Below are positions 1-11,799 of a stretch of DNA of 64,000 nt, in pieces (positions within the stretch are counted from its first letter, which is position 1; each line of letters opens with the position of its first letter). The stretch spans positions 2,896,001 to 2,960,000 of the forward strand of contig BSBK01000760.1 in NCBI GenBank assembly GCA_027943335.1, written 5' to 3'. The DNA comes from Chamaecyparis obtusa. Its lineage: Eukaryota; Streptophyta; Pinopsida; Cupressales; Cupressaceae. The notes beneath the pieces are model-generated. The model was given only the letters and a program-made list of their open reading frames with translations. It had not been told where the DNA came from and did no database searches. The position numbers and the translations under genes were made by a program.

Positions 1-1430
1 CTTTAGTACTCACATAGTCCAACTTGACTTCTTTCTCTACCACTTTCTCTCTTAGGAAGTGATACTTGATCTCTATGTACTTTGTCTTTGCATGCATCAT
101 AGGGTTCTTTGACATATTGATAATGCTAGTGTTATCATAGTAAATGACAATAGGATAATCAATCTGGATTCCAAAATCCTTTATCATCTATTTGATCCAA
201 ACAATTGTAGAACAATTCAAGGCTGTTGCAACATACTCCACTTCTTCTATTGATTGAGAAATACAATTTTGTTTCTTGCTTGTCTAGGTGACAAGTCTAT
301 CACCAAGAAACACTACTCCACCTGAAGTACTCTTTATGTCATCAACACATCCTGCCCAATCTGCATCAGTGTACACATAAAGCTCAACATTTTATGAATT
401 AGGATACCATAGACCATAATCTATAGTGCCCTACAAGTATCTAAATATTCTTTTTACTGCCATGAGGTGACTTTGTTTAGGTTCTGCTACAAATATTCCA
501 ACTATGCCAACTGCATTGGAAATGTTAGGTGTAGTTTGAGTAAGATATATGAGTTTACCAATCATAGACTTATACAATGTTATATCTACTACTGGTGAGT
601 CATCTTCTTTTTTAATATTGCATCCAGTGATCATAGGATTTCCTACTGGCTTGCAATCATCCATCTTGAATTTCTTCAGTATCTCTTTCACATACTTTAA
701 TTGATTTATGAAAATTCCTTTTTATGCCTGTTGCACATTTAGTCCCAAAAAGTACTTGATAGGATCAATCATACTCATCTCAAACTCATTATGCATTTCT
801 TTGGCAAATTCAGAACTGAGTTTGTCATTACCTCCAATGATAATGTCATCAACAAATATAGCTACAAGTAGTAAACCTTCAAATGTATCTCTAATGAATA
901 GACTGCAATCTGCTGCTCCTTTTGTTGAGTCCAATATTTGTTAAGTATCCATCTATTCTCTCATACCATGCTCTAGGGGTTGCTTAAGTCCATAGAGGGC
1001 CTTCTTCAATCTACATACCATATCAGGTCTGTCTGATAAGGTGAATCCTTTTGGCTACTCAATGTATACTTCTTCTTTCAAATCTCCATTCAGGAATGTT
1101 GACTTGACATCCATCTAATAAACTTTGAAGTTTTTGACAGTAGCATAGGCTAAAAAAAACTTAATGGCTTCTAATCTACTCACAGGTGCAAATGTGTCTG
1201 AATAATCAATGCCTTCTCTTTGTGCATATCCCTTACATACTAATCTTTCTTTATTTCTTACTACTATACCATCTTCATTCATCTTGTTTCTAAATATCCA
1301 CTTTGTTCCAATCACATTATTATCACTAGGTCTTGGGACTAGTTCCCAAGTGTCATTCTTAATAATCTAATCAAGTTCTTCCTTCATAGCATCATGCCAA
1401 TCTGAATCATTACAAGAATCTTCAACACTT
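1..1430 (-). pseudogene. Element A reverse transcriptase and RNase H (copia)
   Basis: This is the copia-type polymerase that copies element RNA to DNA, with RNase H removing the RNA strand. The RT begins near 1430 (GTKWIFRNKMNEDG, KGYAQREGIDYSDTFAPV). It carries the catalytic FVDDII motif near 850 and the SMIGKLIYLT stretch near 560. RNase H follows: YTDADWAGC near 365, STSGGVVFLG near 320 and the HAKTKYIEIKYHFLRE signature near 85. Stops interrupt it near 1115, 935, 720 and 430, so it cannot be expressed as one polyprotein. The end lies beyond position 1. The family assignment is firm. Confidence 0.9.
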
Positions 1431-2660
1431 AAAGGTTCAATCTAAGATAGTAAACATACCGCTTCACTGCTGGTTGAGTTCTTTGCTTGTGATCTTGTTA
1501 AGACTTTTCTGCTTTGATCTCCAATGATGTCTTCCTTGGAATGATTTCTTGATGTAAACTTTGGAACTTTAGGTGATGCTAACTCATCAGCCCTAGAAGT
1601 ATTTTCTTCACTTGTCTTAGGGTCATTGAGTAACACATCAATACTGTCAAACATTTCTTCAATAATTATCTCATGAGTGGAGGTTCTAAGTTCTTCAATC
1701 ATGGGTGAGTAATCATGATATATTTCTTGAATCATAAACTTTTCATTAATCTTTACATGAGCACTTTCAATGATCTTTTTCAATCTTAAATTGAAACATC
1801 TATAAGCTTTACTTTTAGTAGAGTAACCAAGAAAAATACCTTCATCACTTCTTGCATCAAACTTGCCTACTGCTTCATCCCTCTTGATGTAGCACTCGCT
1901 TCCAAAGATTCTGAAGTATTTTACTGTGGGAACATTACCAAACCATAGCTCATATGGTATTTTTTTAGCGCCAGGCCTCAATTGAATTCTATTGATGGTA
2001 TAGACTACTGTATTTACCACATCTCTCCAATAGGTGTGTGCAACTTTTCCTTCTATCATAATGGTGCACACTGTATCAAGAATGATCCTATTCCTTATTT
2101 TTGCAATTCCATTTTGTTGAGGGGTTCTAGGTGCACTTAACTATCTCTTTATGCCAAGTTCTTCGCAGTACTCATAGAATCTGGCAGAGGTGAATTCTCC
2201 TCCTCTATCCAATCTCAAACATTTTATCTTTAGTCCAGATTCATTCTCAACCTTACCTTTGAATATTTTGAATTTCTCAAATGCTTCTAACTTATCTTTC
2301 AAGAATGCAACCCACGTCATCCTAGTATAATCATCAAAAAACAAAATAAAATACCTTTCACCATATTATGATCTTGTTTGAGTTAGACCACATAGGTCTG
2401 TATGAATCAGATCCAACTTGTTCTTTGCTAAATTTTGCTTGCTCCTAAATGAATTTCTCACATGATTTCCCATCACACATTCCCTGCATATAGTATCAAT
2501 TGACTTTGCTATGCTAGGTAGATCTCTTACTACCTTTACATTGCTTATCTTCACTATGTTATCAAAATTGATATGACATAGTCTCTTATGCCACAACCAA
2601 CTATCATCAACTTTAGCAACAAAAAAACTATCTTCTAAATTGAGTTGAAAAACATTACCT
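1431..2660 (-). pseudogene. Element A integrase (copia)
   Basis: This is the integrase region that inserts the DNA copy. The GAG-pre-integrase zinc-binding part lies at about 2660-2460, with WLWHKRLCH and later CRECVMGNH supplying the His and Cys ligands. The core has HTDLCG near 2395, FDDYTRMTW near 2330 and RLDRGGEF near 2205, where the family normally has a DNGGEF-type motif. A stop near 2366 splits the core and another lies near 2140. The C-terminal half (GIFLGYSTKSKAYRCFN near 1820) then leads into a variable linker ending near 1442. Element C carries the same domain in the same order. Confidence 0.88.
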
Positions 2661-4012
2661 CTTGTCTTTGAGCCTGATGCAATCATAACACCATCTTTGT
2701 TGTTAATAATGCATTTTTCATCTTTGAATTGCAATTGAAAGCCTTTTCCAAGTAACTGTCCAACATTGAGAAGGTTATGTTTCAAACCCTCAACATAAAG
2801 AACATCATCAGTACTATTCTTTCCATCCAAAGTGATGGCTCCTCTACCAACTATTGGTTTAGGAGTGTTGTCTCCAAATCTGACCATCCCTCTATTGTAT
2901 TTGTCCAAATGAACAAACCTACCTGTATCACCTATCATGTGATGTGAACAACCACTGTCTATAATCCAGTCCATCCTTATGTCAGCTTGTGAAGTGAATG
3001 CAAGCTCTTGATTCTCTTTCTTATCTTCATGAGCTATCTTATTATTCATTTTGTCTATAATAGCAATGAATCCAATTTCTTCTTCACTAGATTCATCATC
3101 TGATACTCCATCTCCAGCATAGTAGCATTCTTTAGAATATTTAGGCTTGTAATCCTTCTTCAACTTTCTTGCTCTAGTGTGACACTTAGATGCAAAGTGA
3201 CCGATCTTATTACATGAAAAGCACTTAAATGGTAATTGACCTTCACATTTTCCTTTTCCTTTCTTTTCTCTTTTGTCAATCATAGCAATAAAATCATCTA
3301 ATGATTTCTCATGATCATCATCATCAAAATTACCAGAAGTGTTTGCAGATTTCTTACCATGAACTATTGCTTTGAAAGTTGTCTCACTCTTAGGTTCTGT
3401 CTTCAATCTTGAAATCTCAAAAGCTGAGATCTTGCTGATCAAGGTTTCTCTCTTGAAATTTGATGTAAGCTACATGGTCTCATCAAGGATGTTGATCTTG
3501 CTTTCATATTCTGGAGTAAGAGTGGTCATCAATTTATCCATAATGTCGTCCCCTAAAATCTCTCCACCATTGTTCCTGCTTCCAGCAACTACTTCATTAA
3601 TCCTCTGTTTGTAAGCTCTAATATTTTCTTCAGGCAACATCTCTAATGCATTGTATCTTTTCTTCCATGTCTTTCTACGTGCATCCTTTTCTTATCTGTC
3701 TCCTTCAAATATGTCCTCTAGGTGCTTCCATATTTTATGGGTTGTATCTACCTTTTTTAATTCTAAAAATTCACCATTAGATAGGGTGTTGATAAGGGCT
3801 TCTTTAGCAATAGCATTATGATGAAACAATTCCTTTTGTATGTCAGTAGCATCATATTTTGCAAGGTCTTCCAAAGTAGGAATCTTGGTTTCTTTGATAG
3901 TTACATTAAAAACTTCAAAAGAAATGCACTACAAATGAGTCACCATCTTGTTCTTCCAATCAAGATAATTTTCTCCATTGAACTTAGGGCTTTCTTTCCT
4001 AAAGTACGCCAT
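2661..4012 (-). pseudogene. Element A gag and protease (copia)
   Basis: Gag forms the particle and packages RNA; the aspartic protease cleaves the polyprotein. The ATG at 4012 is chosen because it starts the usual copia N-terminus (MAYFRKESPKFNGENYLDWK). Stops follow near 3930, 3700 and 3470. A CCHC knuckle, CFSCNKIGHFASKC, lies near 3215-3175, preceded by a Lys-rich stretch. The protease motif WIIDSGCSHHM is near 2970. The ORF at 2366-3442 is open from late gag through the knuckle and protease into the integrase N-terminus, as expected for a single copia polyprotein. Element C has the same arrangement. Confidence 0.88.
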
Positions 4013-4055
4013 TTGATCAACCTCAAGTTGTTAAACTTTCTCTGTGAGGTACTTG

Positions 4056-4067
4056 GCTTTGATACCA
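4056..4067 (-). promoter_or_regulatory. Primer binding site of element A
   Basis: GCTTTGATACCA on the plus strand is the complement of the initiator tRNA-Met primer site TGGTATCAGAGC with one mismatch. It lies 2 bp from the LTR edge and fixes the orientation of A. Confidence 0.9.
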
Positions 4068-4069
4068 AT

Positions 4070-5374
4070 TGTTAGGAATAGTCCCAAGAGATAACTGAGA
4101 GGGGGGGGGGTGAATAAGTTATCTACAAGATTCAATTCTTTATCTAATTAAGTATACTTAAACATAAAGCATAAAAACAATGAAATAAAACATGAACACA
4201 ACACCAATATTTTGGTTACGGGGAAACCCAAATAGGTAAAAACCCCGGTGGGACTTGATACCCACTAATATTCTGTACTAGTGTATAATGATCCTTGTTA
4301 GAAGATCCTTTAACCTCTTAGGAGTAGCTTTATAATATATTAAGTACTATAGACCTAGTCAAGGGTCAGACCCTGTTAGGAGTCTTTTACAATTGTCCCT
4401 ATTAGGGGAGAGGACGCATTGTCTGAGAGCTCACTGCTCAAATGGGTGAAGGCTAAAACCTTCTGATTAATAGATACACACTATATCTAGATCTTGGTGA
4501 ACTACACTTTGACCTGCTACTAGATCAGCTCCAATGAATATCACAAGTACTTTACTTGGTCACATAGACCTTCTTCTGATGGCTCAACACTTCACACACT
4601 CTACTCTGCTCTACTTAATCAACTATGAACCACACTCAAGAAATCACAAATGACTGCCTATAAATATCTTTCCTCCAAATGATATAATTAAGTCAGCCTA
4701 TTAGAACCTCCTTGAAATCATATTAGAGAAACCATAACAAACTCCAATAAACATTCTATCTGCTCTACTATGCACGCAACACATTCTGGGACCTGTCTAA
4801 TAAAATAATTGTAGATGCATGCTACACATTGTTGGCTCTACCAAAACAACTGGAACTTTCTCTGTAGGTTGAATTAACTTATGTTCTCTTAACTGAACAT
4901 CAATAACACTTCTCCAAGCTTAAATCCAAGGGATCATACCCTCAAGATTGGTGCAACTCAAGAACCAATAAAATCTCTATTGGCTCTTCTGGACAAACAC
5001 AAGAAACTGCTATTGGTGAATAGCGACTGCATAACTTCACTTCTACTCATCAACAGACTATGTGTCCATAAATAAAAAAATGACTAATATATCTTCAACA
5101 TATATCCAAGCGTGCAAGGCTTCATGAAAATTGTATGGACAACCATACACAGAACACTATCTGTAACTCTGTCAGGAACACTGCTGACACCAGCTACTAT
5201 ATAACTATCTGTACTAATAGTTAACCTCTGCACCCATGATATCATGTTGATATCATGTCCAAGCTACATATACTAAAAGCTTAATGAATAAGACTTCCAC
5301 ACATTCTACTTTCCATATGTTTTCATCAATGACAAACATACAGTCAGTACTGGCCTGCTGGCAAATCTCCAACA
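4070..5374 (-). repeat. 5' LTR of element A
   Basis: The LTR runs from TGTTAGGAAT at 4070 to CTCCAACA at 5374, about 1.3 kb. It holds the G-run hairpin at 4090-4123, a GTGGG/CCCAC hairpin at 4248-4265 and several TGTTAGGAG-like motifs at 4292-4400. The right edge is inferred from where homology to F ORF2 resumes. Confidence 0.8.
4090..4123 (-). other. LTR-end hairpin of A
   Basis: GATAACT (4090-4096) pairs with AGTTATC (4117-4123), 7 of 7. The loop contains a run of ten G on the plus strand, which is C in the element transcript. It lies 20 bp inside the LTR edge that faces the primer site. Confidence 0.75.
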
Positions 5375-8370
5375 TCTTTCACTGATTTCTTCACATTTTC
5401 TATCATTGCCTCTACCTCTTGGATCTTTTTGAAATGATCATTTTTCAGCTTATCCTGATCCATATAGTTAGAAATAATATTTCTTCCCTTTGATACAAAC
5501 TCCTTCAAAGATGCTTGACCAATCTTTAGGGAACTTAGGTCAAGTGCAAAGTTGCTAACCAATTCATTTAGCCTCTTCTTCATATACTTCTCTTCTACAA
5601 CTTAAGATGCAAAATTTTCCAAACTAGAAAAAAATAGTCTTAAAGGTTGTAAGGATGTTTCTAACATCATTAGCTATATTGACCTTAGACACTTTCTTGT
5701 CTGAAGGTAATAGACTATTCAATATGTTGATTGATTCAACAAACAAGGGGTTCCTCATTACCTATTTTTCCTTTGCTCTCTCCATGGCTAAGAAACTAAT
5801 CTTGATCAGGTCTTCTTCTCCCCAAGAATCCAAACTAGTGGTGTCTGGTGTCAATCTTGTCAACAATGATGTTGAGGGTAATGGAGTGATAGGAGTGCTA
5901 TCCACCACTTCTTGTTTTACTCTTATTGTCATTTCAACAGATGGCTTGTCTGTTGGTTCACTTGGTTTTACCTCTTCTTCTCCTTTCTTTTCTTCTACCT
6001 TTTCTTCCTCTTTTTCTGTCTCTTTCTCTTCTTCTTTTTGTGTCTCTTTTTCTTCTTCTTTTTCTATTTCTTTTTCTTATTCTTTTTTCTTATTCTTTTT
6101 CTTCTTCTTTTTCTGTCTCCTTCTCTTCTTCTTTACCTCCTTGTTGTAACTTGGGTGAATTGTCACCGCATAGTGTTTCAGCCTCTTGTGTGCTTACAAA
6201 AGCCTCTTCAAACTTGTCCAAGTCTTTAACTGTAGCCGCCATAGAAGTCTCTACATTATCAATAATGATAGTGCTATCCTTTTGTGACTCTATCATGGGC
6301 GCATACTTTTTTGCCTTTGTAGGTGTTTCAACTATAGGCACTATATCCTAAGGACCTATAAATGGTACATTTGTGGTCTCTGATTCCTTGGCTACCTTTG
6401 TGGCCACTTGAGCTATGGGTGCAGTAGGTGGGTACATGTACCTATTCTTAAAAAAATTCTCAAAGGCTTTCTATGTTTCCGTTGCAACCAACTCATAGTT
6501 CTTGTCCATGTTATGTAATGTTCTTGTCTTGGTTTTGAGGTGAGGCTTCACCAGATCTAACAACAAAGTTTTCTCCTCTAGAGAACATACTGGGAGGATT
6601 TCATCTAGAGTCTTTTCTCTTATCCTTTGACCCTCTTCAATGGCTTGTCTTTTTAGGAATTCTAAGATATTCCACACATTTTCTGGAATCATTATCATTA
6701 GTTCTAGGACTTTCCTTTTAAACTTTAACATGTGTTTGATAATCATTCCATGAATTTATGATTTGTCAATTTCACTATACTTCTCATAGAATTTTCCTAC
6801 TTGATCAATCTTGCCTTCATCAACAATCCTTGTACTCAACACACTAAGAGTGGGATTGAAACCTACTTGTGGAGGTGCTTGAGTGTTCATCCTACTTTTG
6901 GTTGCTTGTGAGGATGGATGATTGGTGCTAATTTCTTTCTTCCTCTTAGGCATTGCCTTATACTCAGGAGGAGCTATAAGATCAATTGTTTCTTTGGGTG
7001 CAGGAGGGACAACATCATATTTGTCCTATTTATCCTTGGGATCTTTAGATTTCTCAATCTTAACCTTCTTTAACTTAGGATCATCTTCCTTTGCTTCTGC
7101 TATAGATGCGCTCTCAATTCCCAAAGAACTATTTTCTTGTCTTGCTTTGTCAAGGTCTTCTTGAGTTAATCCATGAATTCTGAGGATCTCAGAAGTAACC
7201 TTAGTTTCTTTTCTTTTAGTTGCTGCGCTATTCAAAACAACATCAAATTCTCTTGTTTTCTCTTCATAAGTCCCCCATCTTGGTTCATTAGGGTCCTTAG
7301 GGGATGATAGAAATACTTGTGCATATGCTTCTAGGACTTGTTCATTAAATTCATATCCAAGTGGATGGATCCACTTTGTTCTTGGCTCAACTGCTTCCAT
7401 ATAGATTACATTAGTCTCTACCATAAAGAAAATGTTGTCTTTTTATTTTTCAACAATGCTTTCTAGAATCTTGTATCTCATCTGCATTTTGGCCTTGAAT
7501 GTCTTCAATTCTAGCATTATGTAATCCTTTAGTGTACTTTCAGTAAATGCCTTAAAGGATATCTATGGCATTGTAGGAATACTCTTTGTCCAAATACAAT
7601 TCTGACACCTTTCCAAGAATGTGGAAGTACATGTATATGATCAAAGACCCAAACCTAAATATTTTGGTCTTGTCATGTTTAATGGCTTTAATATTGTCTA
7701 TCAGTTGTGCACGCAGGATCTCACATAGATTCAATTCACCATTTTATCTCACAAGTCTTATTGCTATAAGAATTGTGGCCACTGACACACTATTCACCCT
7801 GCTGGTGTGTTGAAACCTATATCCTGGTATTATAGACATCAATTTGATTTCTTTCTCCTCTATAGGCTCAATATTCATTCCGCGCCTATCACTTCTTGAC
7901 TTTCATGTTTGTTCAATAAGTTTCCTTACATCCTTACCCACTGGAAGAACAATGCCTGTCCTTGAAAGGCCTATCATTTCATGAATTAGGTCTCCTATAA
8001 TCCTTACTAGTACTTCACCTATCAAGAATAGATCATCATGAATTATGCTAAGCAAAATATTTACCCATTCAGACTCATAAAACTCATAAGTCATAGCATA
8101 TTCAATTATGGGATGGTTTTCCCAATGCGCAAAATCATCAAGGAAGGTTTTATCTGGTTTCATCATTGTCTCCATGTGTGCTCTAATTCTGTCAAGACCT
8201 ACTAGTTCCTTCTTACAATAAATGTATGCATAGATGTCCTCAACATGCAAAACACCCATAGGGGTTCGAGAGAATGCCCCTTCTAAATCATCTAGGGTAG
8301 ATTTGAAAGGGTGCCTCTTGAAAATGTATCTCTTGTTCTCTGCAACATCAAACACAATAGGAGTAGCCAT
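5375..8370 (-). pseudogene. Element B ORF2, large unknown protein
   Basis: I do not recognise this protein. The ATG at 8370 starts MATPIVFDV, matching F at 26209. The N-terminal globular part (8370-7900) holds WVNILLSIIHDD and LIHEMIGLS. Next come LCEILRAQLIDNIK and FRFGSLIIYMYF (about 7730-7620), then VEPRTKWIHPLGY and SPKDPNEPRWGTYEE (about 7400-7250). The last two blocks recur in element J. A Glu/Lys-rich stretch (KEEEKETEKEEEKE, near 6130) precedes a helical coiled-coil-like C-terminus (5583-5375) cut by element A. Stops near 7900, 7735, 7550, 7025 and elsewhere break it. It contains no RT, integrase or protease motif. A structural or accessory role is possible but unproven. Confidence 0.7.
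5966..6141 (-). repeat. TTC/TTTTC-rich low-complexity tract
   Basis: The plus strand is almost pure pyrimidine (TCTTCTT and TTTTC units). It encodes the Glu/Lys-rich segment of B ORF2 on the minus strand. F has the same kind of tract at about 23960-24065. Confidence 0.8.
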
Positions 8371-8791
8371 AACTTACTTTTATATTGCTTTAATTAGGTT
8401 TCCAAGAACTTCTAAATCATCATGATGGATTAGGGCTTTCACAATCAATCAAATACACTTCTTTGCTGGTGAATCAAGCTTCAATCCTTCACAAAAAATT
8501 TCTTAGGGCTTCTATTCTTTCCAATCTCTCAAACTCGAATGCAATGAGTGATCTACAAGTCTCTATGTACTTTAAAGTGAAAATTTTTCCATTAATGCTT
8601 GCCACGTAAACCAAACTTTCACTAAAAATCTCCAACTTTCATTCTACAATTGATCAGATTGTGCACTCTTGTACATAAGTTCTACTAGTCTCCAAAAGGT
8701 TAAATCCAAAGGTGCATACTTAGAGGGTGAGTATACCAGCTGCGTAGGGGTCTAGAGCTAAATTATCTCCCCCTATGACCCTAAGGGTTAT
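8371..8791 (-). promoter_or_regulatory. Spacer between ORF1 and ORF2 of B
   Basis: This is about 420 bp of non-coding sequence between the gag-like ORF1 and ORF2. It is conserved in F (26210-26616), including the order polypurine tract, then GGTTAAATCCAAAGG, then an AT-rich stretch before the ATG. TTTAAAG near 8570 is the only TATA-like sequence. It could be an internal promoter or leader for ORF2, but that is inference. Confidence 0.45.
8765..8778 (-). promoter_or_regulatory. Internal polypurine tract of B
   Basis: ATCTCCCCCTATGA on the plus strand reads TCATAGGGGGAGAT in the element sense. It shares GGGGGAGAT with the true 3' polypurine tracts of C and F, yet lies between ORF1 and ORF2. 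It is conserved in F at 26590-26603. Confidence 0.6.
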
Positions 8792-9923
8792 TCATCCAAA
8801 TGTAGAGGGTGTGGCCACTACGGATGCATCCAATACATTCTCATCAACCTTATCCTTCTTCACCTCTATCCAAATGAGCCTCACATCTTCTAAAGCTTTC
8901 ACAACATTGACTTCTCCTTCGGTATCCAAAATTGATTCTTCTGGATTTTTAGGGCTTTCCTGACTTTGCGTTTTAGATCTACAGAACTTTGTGAAGTGTC
9001 CAGCCTTGTTACATGAGTGACAAATAAATGGAGGCCTTAAATTCCTTGGTGCATTGATATGAGTCACCATTTTACACTGTCTAGCTAAGTGACCATTATA
9101 GTTACATATCTGACATGTAATACTTTGGGAACTTCTTGCATTTGAATGATTCCGATTTCTCTGATTATGCTGAATCTTGTTCTTCTGACTTGTTTTACAA
9201 TTCATAGCTTTATGACCAAATTTATTGCATGAATAACAGTAACCATTGAAAGATATTACCTCTTTACAATTCCTTGCTATGTGTCCATGCTTGTTACATG
9301 CATAACAAGTTCGGTCTACTAGCTTGCGCTCATCTTTAGATGGTTCAATTTTATTTTTAATTTGACTTTCAGTCCTCTTGGCATCTATGGTGTCTTCTAG
9401 TGTTTTCATCCTTGCTCGCATGTCATCAATCTAATTTTTTTCTTCATTGAATCCAATGCTGCTCGTATCTCCTTTAAGCTTCTGAGCATATAACTGAGAT
9501 TCTATCAGATCCTTGCTTGTGTGTAATTTATCAATGTGATTCTTTGCTTCTTTTAACTCAAATTCCAAATTTTCTTTGTTGTTTCTTAGCTCCAAGATTT
9601 CCATGTTGTCTTTCCTCAATTCATCATTCAGTTGAAGGTTCTCTTTGATCTTTTCATCATAAAATTCTTGATTTTTAGTTAGCTTATCATCCAGCTCTTC
9701 AACTTGATCTTTTAGAGATGTGTTCTCATCATTTAGCTTTTTGACCATTTTTCCCAAATCACTTGTGGAACAATCTTTTAAGTCATTCTTCAGTCTTTTG
9801 ATGACTACTTGAGCATCACTAACTTTTTCTTTTAGTTCTTCAATTTCTTTTTTCAGATCTATCAAGGTCTTCCAGAGGAGCTTCAAGATTCTTTTTTAGA
9901 TGTTTCATTTCTATCTTGTCCAT
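8792..9923 (-). pseudogene. Element B ORF1, coiled coil plus CCHC zinc knuckles (gag-like)
   Basis: This is a probable nucleocapsid-like gag. The ATG at 9923 matches the intact start in F (27747, MDKIEMKHLK). Residues 1 to about 165 are a long charged coiled coil (LKEKVSDAQVVIKRLKNDL, then repeated Leu heptads). Four CCHC knuckles follow at about 9320-8980: CYACNKHGHIARNC, CYSCNKFGHKAMNC, CQICNYNGHLARQC and CHSCNKAGHFTKFC. A frameshift near 9885 and one stop at 9431 (a Gln codon in F) interrupt it. Four knuckles differ from the one knuckle of copia A and C. Zinc knuckles of this type bind RNA; capsid formation is inferred, and no canonical copia gag N-terminus is seen. Confidence 0.75.
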
Positions 9924-9963
9924 GATCTCCTCAAGTGGTTAAACTTCTTTGCTGAGGACTAGA

Positions 9964-9975
9964 GCTCTGATACCA
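9964..9975 (-). promoter_or_regulatory. Primer binding site of element B
   Basis: GCTCTGATACCA is a perfect complement of the initiator tRNA-Met primer site TGGTATCAGAGC, 2 bp from the LTR edge. Confidence 0.95.
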
Positions 9976-9977
9976 AT

Positions 9978-11074
9978 TGTTAGGAATGAGAATACTAAGA
10001 GGGGGGGGGGGGGGGTGAATCAATGTTCAGTATAATTAATCTTTTCTTTTACTCTTGAAACTTAACTTGAATGCTTAAGTACTGAAATGAACATCAACAT
10101 AATCAAGATACATAAACACAACACATAACACCAATATGGTTATGGGGAAACCCAAATAGGTAAAAACCTTAGTGGGAATTAACACCCACTAAGAACTGCA
10201 CTAGTGTCTTGTGATCCTTGTTAGAAGATATTTAACCATGTTAGGAGTTATCTTTACATTTCCTTTAGTACAATGACCTTGTGAAGGGTTAGACCTTGTT
10301 AGGGGTGGGGACACACTATCATGAAGCTCACTGCTCAAGTGGTGAAGGCTACAACCTTCTAATCTCAGATACACACTATATCTGTTGGATGAACTAGCAC
10401 TGTGACATTACTTGTCAGATCAGTTCCTTTGATGTGCTGATACTTTGACCTCTTCCAAAGCTCTAATACATCTTAACTACTCTTCACACATTTCTTCTCT
10501 AATTCTCTCAACTCAATATCAACTTCCATACTTATTACAAAGGGCACATCTCATATTTATATGCGCTTATCAAAACCATTAACTAGGTTAGCCTATAACC
10601 GATTACATATAATGCTTCCAATTGAATTAGCTCAAGTGTGTTTACATACAAAAAAAATTAAATGTCTATAACCTACATACAATAGGTGCACATACTTTAC
10701 AAAATAATATTATCATCGCTAATCAAATTACCAACAATCCATTGCATACTCTATTCTATTCTGGCATTCACTAGTTGTACCTCTTCAATTATCTGTATCT
10801 TCATCATATGGTCTCATCTAATCATGTGCTCTTAGACTTAGCATGAATACATACATACAAGCTTAACTTCAAGGGTGCATACCTTAACTAGGTCATACAT
10901 ACGTGAGGTGATGCTCTGACCTTCTGGTATTCTGCTAACTGTCCAGTCTTCTATACTTAGGCAAATTCTGATCTTCTGATAATGTGGGCTGTCTGCAAAA
11001 AACTATATGACTTTGTTTCCATAATGACAATGCTATATTTAGTCATATACAATTGTATAGTCAAATTTCCAACA
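9978..11074 (-). repeat. 5' LTR of element B
   Basis: The LTR runs from TGTTAGGAATGAGAA to TTTCCAACA, 1,097 bp. It has the longest G run in the window (15 G at 10001-10015), the AGTGGG/CCCACT hairpin at 10171-10190, and close similarity to the F LTRs. Confidence 0.9.
9990..10028 (-). other. LTR-end hairpin of B (decayed)
   Basis: GAATACT (9990-9996) faces AATGTTC (10022-10028). Five pairs and one wobble remain, with one mismatch. F has the better-paired GAACACT/AGTGTTC. Confidence 0.5.
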
Positions 11075-11097
11075 TAAAATACAAAAAGGTATGGTTG
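11075..11097 (+). other. Fragment of host element G1 between B and D
   Basis: TAAAATACAAAAAGGTATGG continues into D at 11098. It matches 46022-46044 inside G2 ORF3 and carries the B duplication (TAAAA) and the left D duplication (GGTTG, 11093-11097). Confidence 0.8.
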
Positions 11098-11771
11098 TGA
11101 CACAAGGGTAGGATGAGGAGAGGGGCCATATGTACACCCTAACTAGATCTACCTTGTAGAGATCACATGCAGAAGCAATAAACACACAAGTGAGAGAGAG
11201 AATGCAAATATATTTCATATATTGACTTCAATTGATTCATACATGTCAGGTTGTATGGCCTTCCCGATTTGGGCTAGATATTACAATCAAGTATAGAAGT
11301 CCTCCAACATGCGAGGATCTATTAATAATCTCTAATCTTCAGACTTCTATCTTCTAACTAAACTAACTCCCTAAACTACAAACAAATATTACATTATATA
11401 CAAGAGGCTACTGAACAAGTCAGCCTTCAGATCCACCATCAACAAAAGGAACAACCATATTGAGGTCTAAACACTTCCCAATGATAGATACCATCATTAA
11501 ATCTGTGACCAAAATTAATTGCAAGAGTCAACCTAATAGGAAACTAAAATAAACAAATTGGTAAGCAAGGATAATCGAGCACCAGACAAGCATCATCAAG
11601 TGCCAGGGAAATAACCAAGTGCTAGAGATATGACCAACCAATTTGGTCAACAAAGGAAATTGAGAAACTACTGAGCCAACTCGGTCAAAATAGGAACCGA
11701 GCAACATAGGAAAACACAAACATGTTTTTGGTGACACGAGATTGCCAAGGACCTGAGATGCTTCTTCATCA
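11098..11771 (-). repeat. 3' LTR of element D
   Basis: The LTR starts TGACACAAGGGTAGGATG and ends CTTCTTCATCA. It is collinear with the right LTR, which starts TGAAAGGGTAGGATG and ends CTCTTGCATCA. Small indels give 674 against 651 bp. Confidence 0.88.
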
Positions 11772-11799
11772 GACACCTGGGGTTATTTGAAAATGATTC

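Larger units (their letters stand above)
1..5374 (-). mobile_element. Ty1/copia element A, 3' end outside the window
   Basis: This is a copia retrotransposon read right to left: 5' LTR (4070-5374), primer site, gag, protease, integrase, RT and RNase H. RNase H runs off the left edge, so the 3' LTR is not seen. The order protease-integrase-RT-RNase H defines Ty1/copia. The right LTR edge (ends CTCCAACA at 5374) abuts sequence homologous to the coiled-coil part of F ORF2, which shows that A is inserted in element B. The 5 bases after the LTR are TCTTT; the matching left copy would lie outside the window. Several stops and frameshifts make it inactive. Confidence 0.9.
5375..11074 (-). mobile_element. 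Non-autonomous LTR element B (left end outside the window)
   Basis: B is read right to left: 5' LTR 9978-11074, tRNA-Met primer site, gag-like ORF1, a spacer with an internal polypurine tract, then ORF2. ORF2 is broken at 5375 by element A. No RT or integrase is visible in 4.6 kb of internal sequence. The complete sister element F also lacks them, so absence through truncation is unlikely. After the LTR comes TAAAA (11075-11079). The uninterrupted paralogue at 46022-46026 has the same TAAAA, so B sits inside host element G1. Confidence 0.8.

Noticed and set aside
5655..6351. Plus-strand Ser/Phe/Leu-rich frames of 105-164 codons
   Set aside because: They are the antisense of the Glu/Lys-rich low-complexity part of B ORF2.
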